A stretch of DNA of 9,453 nt from NCBI GenBank assembly GCA_045589495.1, contig JAZNPF010000025.1, positions 1 to 9,453 on the forward strand, read 5' to 3'. The notes beneath the pieces are model-generated. The model was given only the letters and a program-made list of their open reading frames with translations. It was not told where the DNA came from and ran no database searches. The first letter of the stretch is position 1; the number at the start of each line of letters is the position of its first letter. Both the position numbers and the translations under genes were made by a program. Shown piece by piece: positions 6,863-9,453 of this stretch. This stretch comes from SIG455 sp045589495. GTDB lineage: Bacteria > Bacillota > Clostridia > UMGS1810.

Positions 6863-9453
6863 ATGACAAAAGCGGAAAAGATTGCGTATTTCAACAAAAA
6901 AGCACAAAGCAAAAATGAAAGCGGAAAAACAGCAACGTCCAAAGCAGAAAAAATTGCGTATTTTAATAAGAAAGCAGGGCGGGACGATGAAAGACATTCC
7001 ACCTCATCTGTCGGCGTTGCCAACACCTTCCCCTCAAGGGGAAGGCTTGAGGGGGACGGCGGTGCTGCTAAATCGGCATCAGACCTTTTTGTAAATAAAA
7101 ACCTTCTGGAAAAGTACAGAAAAACTGCTAATACTCCCGCTCCTGTTAAATATACCGATACGTTGGAAAAGGATAAATCTGACAGTAAATTTTCAGATGC
7201 ATTACGTATAAATGCTAAGCAAGCAGTTAAAAGCGTAGGAACAGGGTTAAGGAATGCTCTTATTTTCGGAGTTAATCAAATGAATGAGCAGACAAAATAT
7301 GACCCCACAATGCATATCGCAGAAAATGCCGGATTGATTAAAAAAGGTTATAACGAAGAATATGAAAAAGTTATTGATAAGCAAATAGAAAATGCTAATC
7401 TTGGTATTGCCGAAGATTACAAAAAGCAACAGGCAAAAAATGCAGAAGAAAAAAGCACATATTCATCTTTGCCTAAATGGCAGCAAGTAACAGCAGAACT
7501 TGTCGGCGGTTCAGCACAGTTAATACCTCAAATTGCTGTTTCTGCAGTATCGCCGATGGGAGGAATAGCAATGCTGGGAGGACAGGTATTTGGAAATTCA
7601 TATGCAGAGGCACTTGCTGAAGGAGCAACAAAAGAAGAAGCAACAGGATATGGTATGCTGTCTGCAGGAACTGAACTTGCCATAGAAAAAGCGTTTGGCG
7701 GTATTCCTTTGATGGGAAAAGGGTTTATGAATAAGTACATATCAAAAGGAGCAGCAAAACTTGTTTCTTCACCAACTACGCAGAAGATAATCCGCTATGC
7801 AGCAGATGCAGGCGGTGAAGGATTAGAAGAAGTGGCATCTACTTTTTTATCTCCCTTTTTAAAAAGATGGACATACGATATTAATGCAGAAAACCCAACC
7901 GCAGCAGATTATCTGATGGCATTTGCAGGCGGTTTTGTCGGCAGTGCTATTTTTGGCGGTGTAAATCTTGCTTTGGATTTATCACCAAGTTTGGAAAATG
8001 ACTTAGAGCAAAAACAATTTTTAGAGGATAAAGAAAGCAAACTGTACGATAAATATTTTGAAAGCCATGCTGAAGATGTTGCTAATAATCCTGATAACGA
8101 GGATTTCTTCAGTGCAAAAACATTAAAAATAAAAAGAGAACTTGATGATATTATTAATAAAAGAAAAGCAATTGACCAAAGGATTAATAAAAGAATAAAA
8201 GAAGAGGAATTGTTTAACACAAAAAAATCAGGCAATTCAAGGGACGAGGAACTCAATAACGAGGACTTCATCAGACAAGAATTACCTGATAACAATATAA
8301 TACCACAAAATGAGAATGCTGTCAATCTTGATGATATGCAGACCGGAAAACTTGATTTATCTAAGGTTAATTTATCAATTGATAAAAACTTTATAAGCAA
8401 CTATGATGCTTGGGTTTCACAAAACAGACCTGATAGAAGGGTAATAACAGTAGGAAGAACATCTGATGCCTTGAAAAGTATAGGTGTAAAAGAGCAAAAA
8501 ATTACTTGGGATACAAGTAAAATAAACAAGTCATTAAAAAAACATAGTTATTTAGACGATAACATTATAAAGCAAATCCCCAGTATTATAGAAAATCCAA
8601 TAACAGTTATGCAATCCAAAAGTATTGGCAGCAGAATTACTATGTTTGGAGAAGTATATGATAATGACGGATTGCCGATAATGGCTGTTTTGGAATTAGA
8701 ACCAAAAGGAAGAAACGCCTCTTTAATTCTTGATGAAATCAAATTGGTAAGTGCTCACAGCAGAAAAGATGTCAAAAATCCATCAAGTATATCACAAACT
8801 CAAAATATTATTAACAGCAGTGAAATATTGTATGTTGACCCTAATAAAGAAAGGACCGATAATTGGCTTACGCTGAATAGGCTGCAATTGCCGTTGAGCG
8901 TAACCAATTATGGTCCCATAAAAAGCATAACATATTCAAATGAAGATGTCAATAACTATAATATGCAGAACGCCGAAAATAATGCGATTGCAGATGAATT
9001 AAATTTTGCAAGAGAGAATGCAAGTGGAATTGAAGAAAATGAAAACGACAGCCGTAAGATGAAACTTGCAAAAAATGTTATGCGTGCCCTTAATGAAAGA
9101 TACGGAATAAACTTTAAAATTTATTCCGGGGAAGCGCTCAACGGATTCTACCACAACGGCACAGTATACATAAATGAAAAATCGGAAAAACCGATTTTAT
9201 CCGTTATCGGCCACGAATTTCTGCACGGATTTAAAGACATCGATGCCGAAGGGTATGCGCTTTTAAAAAGCGTTACGGAGTCTGATTTGCGTTTATCAGA
9301 CTATGAAAGGTACAAACAGAATTTGCTCAGCGACTGGAAGGAAGCCGGAATAGATATATCCGCTTTAAGCGAGCCGGAACTGAAGAACGCTATTTTAGAA
9401 GAAGCAATGAGCGATATGATGGGCGAAATTATAAACGACCCCGAAACAATACG
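6863..9453 (+). CDS. Giant polyvalent phage protein with MuF-C and zinc metallopeptidase domains (3' truncated)
   Basis: The frame is open for 863 codons from ATG 6863 to the right edge with no stop, so the full protein is longer. The start has GGAGG at 6851-6855, 7 bases upstream. In order: two copies of (T/S)KAEKIAYFNKKA (residues 2-14 and 26-38); a linker at about 43-70 containing an inserted GC-rich repeat; a helical region; a Gly/Ala-rich hydrophobic region at about 206-290 and 347-372; a charged coiled-coil-like stretch at about 375-470; a MuF-C-type domain at about 514-692; and a metallopeptidase domain from about 734 with H784-E-F-L-H788 and E847xxxD851. No MuF (SPP1 gp7-like) N-terminal domain is seen. 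Large proteins of this layout are described as phage 'polyvalent proteins', thought to be packaged and injected with the DNA. Its place after the portal and internal-protein genes fits that role. Actual enzyme activities are untested. Confidence 0.82.
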   Translation, partial: MTKAEKIAYFNKKAQSKNESGKTATSKAEKIAYFNKKAGRDDERHSTSSVGVANTFPSRGRLEGDGGAAKSASDLFVNKNLLEKYRKTANTPAPVKYTDTLEKDKSDSKFSDALRINAKQAVKSVGTGLRNALIFGVNQMNEQTKYDPTMHIAENAGLIKKGYNEEYEKVIDKQIENANLGIAEDYKKQQAKNAEEKSTYSSLPKWQQVTAELVGGSAQLIPQIAVSAVSPMGGIAMLGGQVFGNSYAEALAEGATKEEATGYGMLSAGTELAIEKAFGGIPLMGKGFMNKYISKGAAKLVSSPTTQKIIRYAADAGGEGLEEVASTFLSPFLKRWTYDINAENPTAADYLMAFAGGFVGSAIFGGVNLALDLSPSLENDLEQKQFLEDKESKLYDKYFESHAEDVANNPDNEDFFSAKTLKIKRELDDIINKRKAIDQRINKRIKEEELFNTKKSGNSRDEELNNEDFIRQELPDNNIIPQNENAVNLDDMQTGKLDLSKVNLSIDKNFISNYDAWVSQNRPDRRVITVGRTSDALKSIGVKEQKITWDTSKINKSLKKHSYLDDNIIKQIPSIIENPITVMQSKSIGSRITMFGEVYDNDGLPIMAVLELEPKGRNASLILDEIKLVSAHSRKDVKNPSSISQTQNIINSSEILYVDPNKERTDNWLTLNRLQLPLSVTNYGPIKSITYSNEDVNNYNMQNAENNAIADELNFARENASGIEENENDSRKMKLAKNVMRALNERYGINFKIYSGEALNGFYHNGTVYINEKSEKPILSVIGHEFLHGFKDIDAEGYALLKSVTESDLRLSDYERYKQNLLSDWKEAGIDISALSEPELKNAILEEAMSDMMGEIINDPETI
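6866..6976 (+). repeat. Duplicated 13-residue basic helix at the N-terminus
   Basis: (T/S)KAEKIAYFNKKA is encoded at 6866-6904 and again at 6938-6976, separated by 23-24 residues of K/S/T/N-rich linker. The two DNA copies differ mainly at third codon positions, so the peptide has been conserved while the bases drifted. This suggests selection on the peptide, for example as a docking or packaging tag. That function is inference. Confidence 0.8.
6995..7066 (+). mobile_element. MITE-like GC-rich palindromic repeat, inserted in frame
   Basis: This short block is about 65% GC (44 of 68 bases, 6999-7066) inside much more AT-rich DNA. It contains two adjacent hairpins: TGTcGGC/GCCaACA (7009-7025, one mismatch pair) and CCTTCCCC/GGGGAAGG (7026-7033 with 7038-7045, loop TCAA). 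The motif 'CCACCTCATCTGTC ... CCTTCCCCTCAAGGGGAAGG' matches, from memory, an interspersed repeat very common in gut Clostridia genomes. In another frame it gives the familiar spurious peptide TPSPQGEG. The reading frame of the large protein passes through it without interruption, adding roughly 24-28 residues. The ends are approximate, and I see no certain target-site duplication. Confidence 0.68.
8402..8938 (+). other. MuF-C (phage MuF C-terminal) domain region
   Basis: Residues about 514-692 of the large protein. Key parts are ITVGRTSDALKSIG near 528-541, SLKKHSYLDDNIIKQIPSII at about 557-576, ENP at 577-579, a strand pair with ITMFGEVYDNDGLPIMAVLE, 'LILDEIKLVSAHSRKD', and a closing 'NWLTLNRLQLPLS'. 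The pattern 'K-H-x(4-7)-(I/L)-x-x-(L/I)-P-x-(I/L)-(I/L)-x-x-N-P' is what I recall for MuF-C and related phage BECR-fold (barnase/EndoU/ColE5/RelE-like) domains. H561 is the likely conserved histidine. These domains are predicted nuclease-like effectors. Activity here is inference. Confidence 0.72.
9062..9453 (+). other. Zinc metallopeptidase domain (HExxH), cut by the window edge
   Basis: Residues about 734-863 of the large protein. A helix is followed by a beta region (INFKIYSG, then GFYHNGTVYINEK), then a helix carrying HEFLH (residues 784-788, bases 9212-9226). An acidic helix with EEAMSDMMGE then supplies E847 and D851 in the ExxxD spacing of gluzincin third ligands. This matches the metallopeptidase domains described in phage polyvalent proteins. 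It could process virion proteins or a host target; which one cannot be told from sequence. Confidence 0.78.

Noticed and set aside
6882..7094. 70-codon plus-strand frame containing PTPSPQGEG
   Set aside because: It is an overlapping frame of the large gene, and the peptide is the usual spurious translation of the GC-rich MITE-like repeat.
7909..8400. 163-codon open frame on the minus strand
   Set aside because: It lies wholly antisense to the continuous large plus-strand gene, has a low-complexity Leu/Ser-rich translation and no gene context.
9178..9198. Perfect 8-bp inverted repeat AAAATCGG/CCGATTTT resembling a terminator
   Set aside because: It lies inside a coding region just before the HEFLH motif, the stem is AT-rich, and no separate U-tract follows on the plus strand. 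Probably chance.

Overview
The window is one unidirectional block of phage structural genes, all on the plus strand. It most likely comes from a prophage or a temperate, short-tailed (podovirus-like) phage of an anaerobic gut Clostridia/Firmicutes host. The evidence for the host is moderate to low GC, strong AGGAGG-type ribosome binding sites, and protein families that I recall mainly from Oscillospiraceae and Lachnospiraceae prophages. There are no tRNA, rRNA, integrase, lysis or CRISPR features here, and no clear promoter.

Layout, left to right. (1) 1-455 is the C-terminal part of a capsid scaffolding protein cut by the left edge. (2) 469-1380 is an N4-gp56-type major capsid protein, followed by a strong hairpin at 1389-1440 that probably attenuates transcription. 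(3) 1477-3120 is a beta-propeller-like virion/tail protein. (4) 3127-3465 is a small coiled-coil protein. (5) 3506-5203 is a P22-like portal protein. (6) 5190-6845 overlaps the portal gene by 14 bases and encodes a probable internal virion protein with three N-terminal ~61-residue repeats. (7) 6863-9453 is a very long reading frame, still open at the right edge after 863 codons.

The last gene is the most interesting. It encodes, in order, a duplicated short basic helix, a linker containing an in-frame GC-rich MITE-like repeat, a glycine/alanine-rich hydrophobic region, a charged coiled-coil stretch, a MuF-C (phage MuF C-terminal, predicted BECR-type nuclease) domain and a zinc metallopeptidase domain with HEFLH and a downstream ExxxD. 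This fits the large 'polyvalent' proteins that phages package and inject with their DNA.

Together the genes supply head assembly (scaffold, capsid, portal), connector/tail parts (propeller, small coiled coil) and proteins likely packaged in the head and delivered on infection. The order is unusual compared with P22-type modules, because the portal lies after the capsid and propeller genes instead of before the scaffold. Functional names rest on motif recognition from memory, not on searches.
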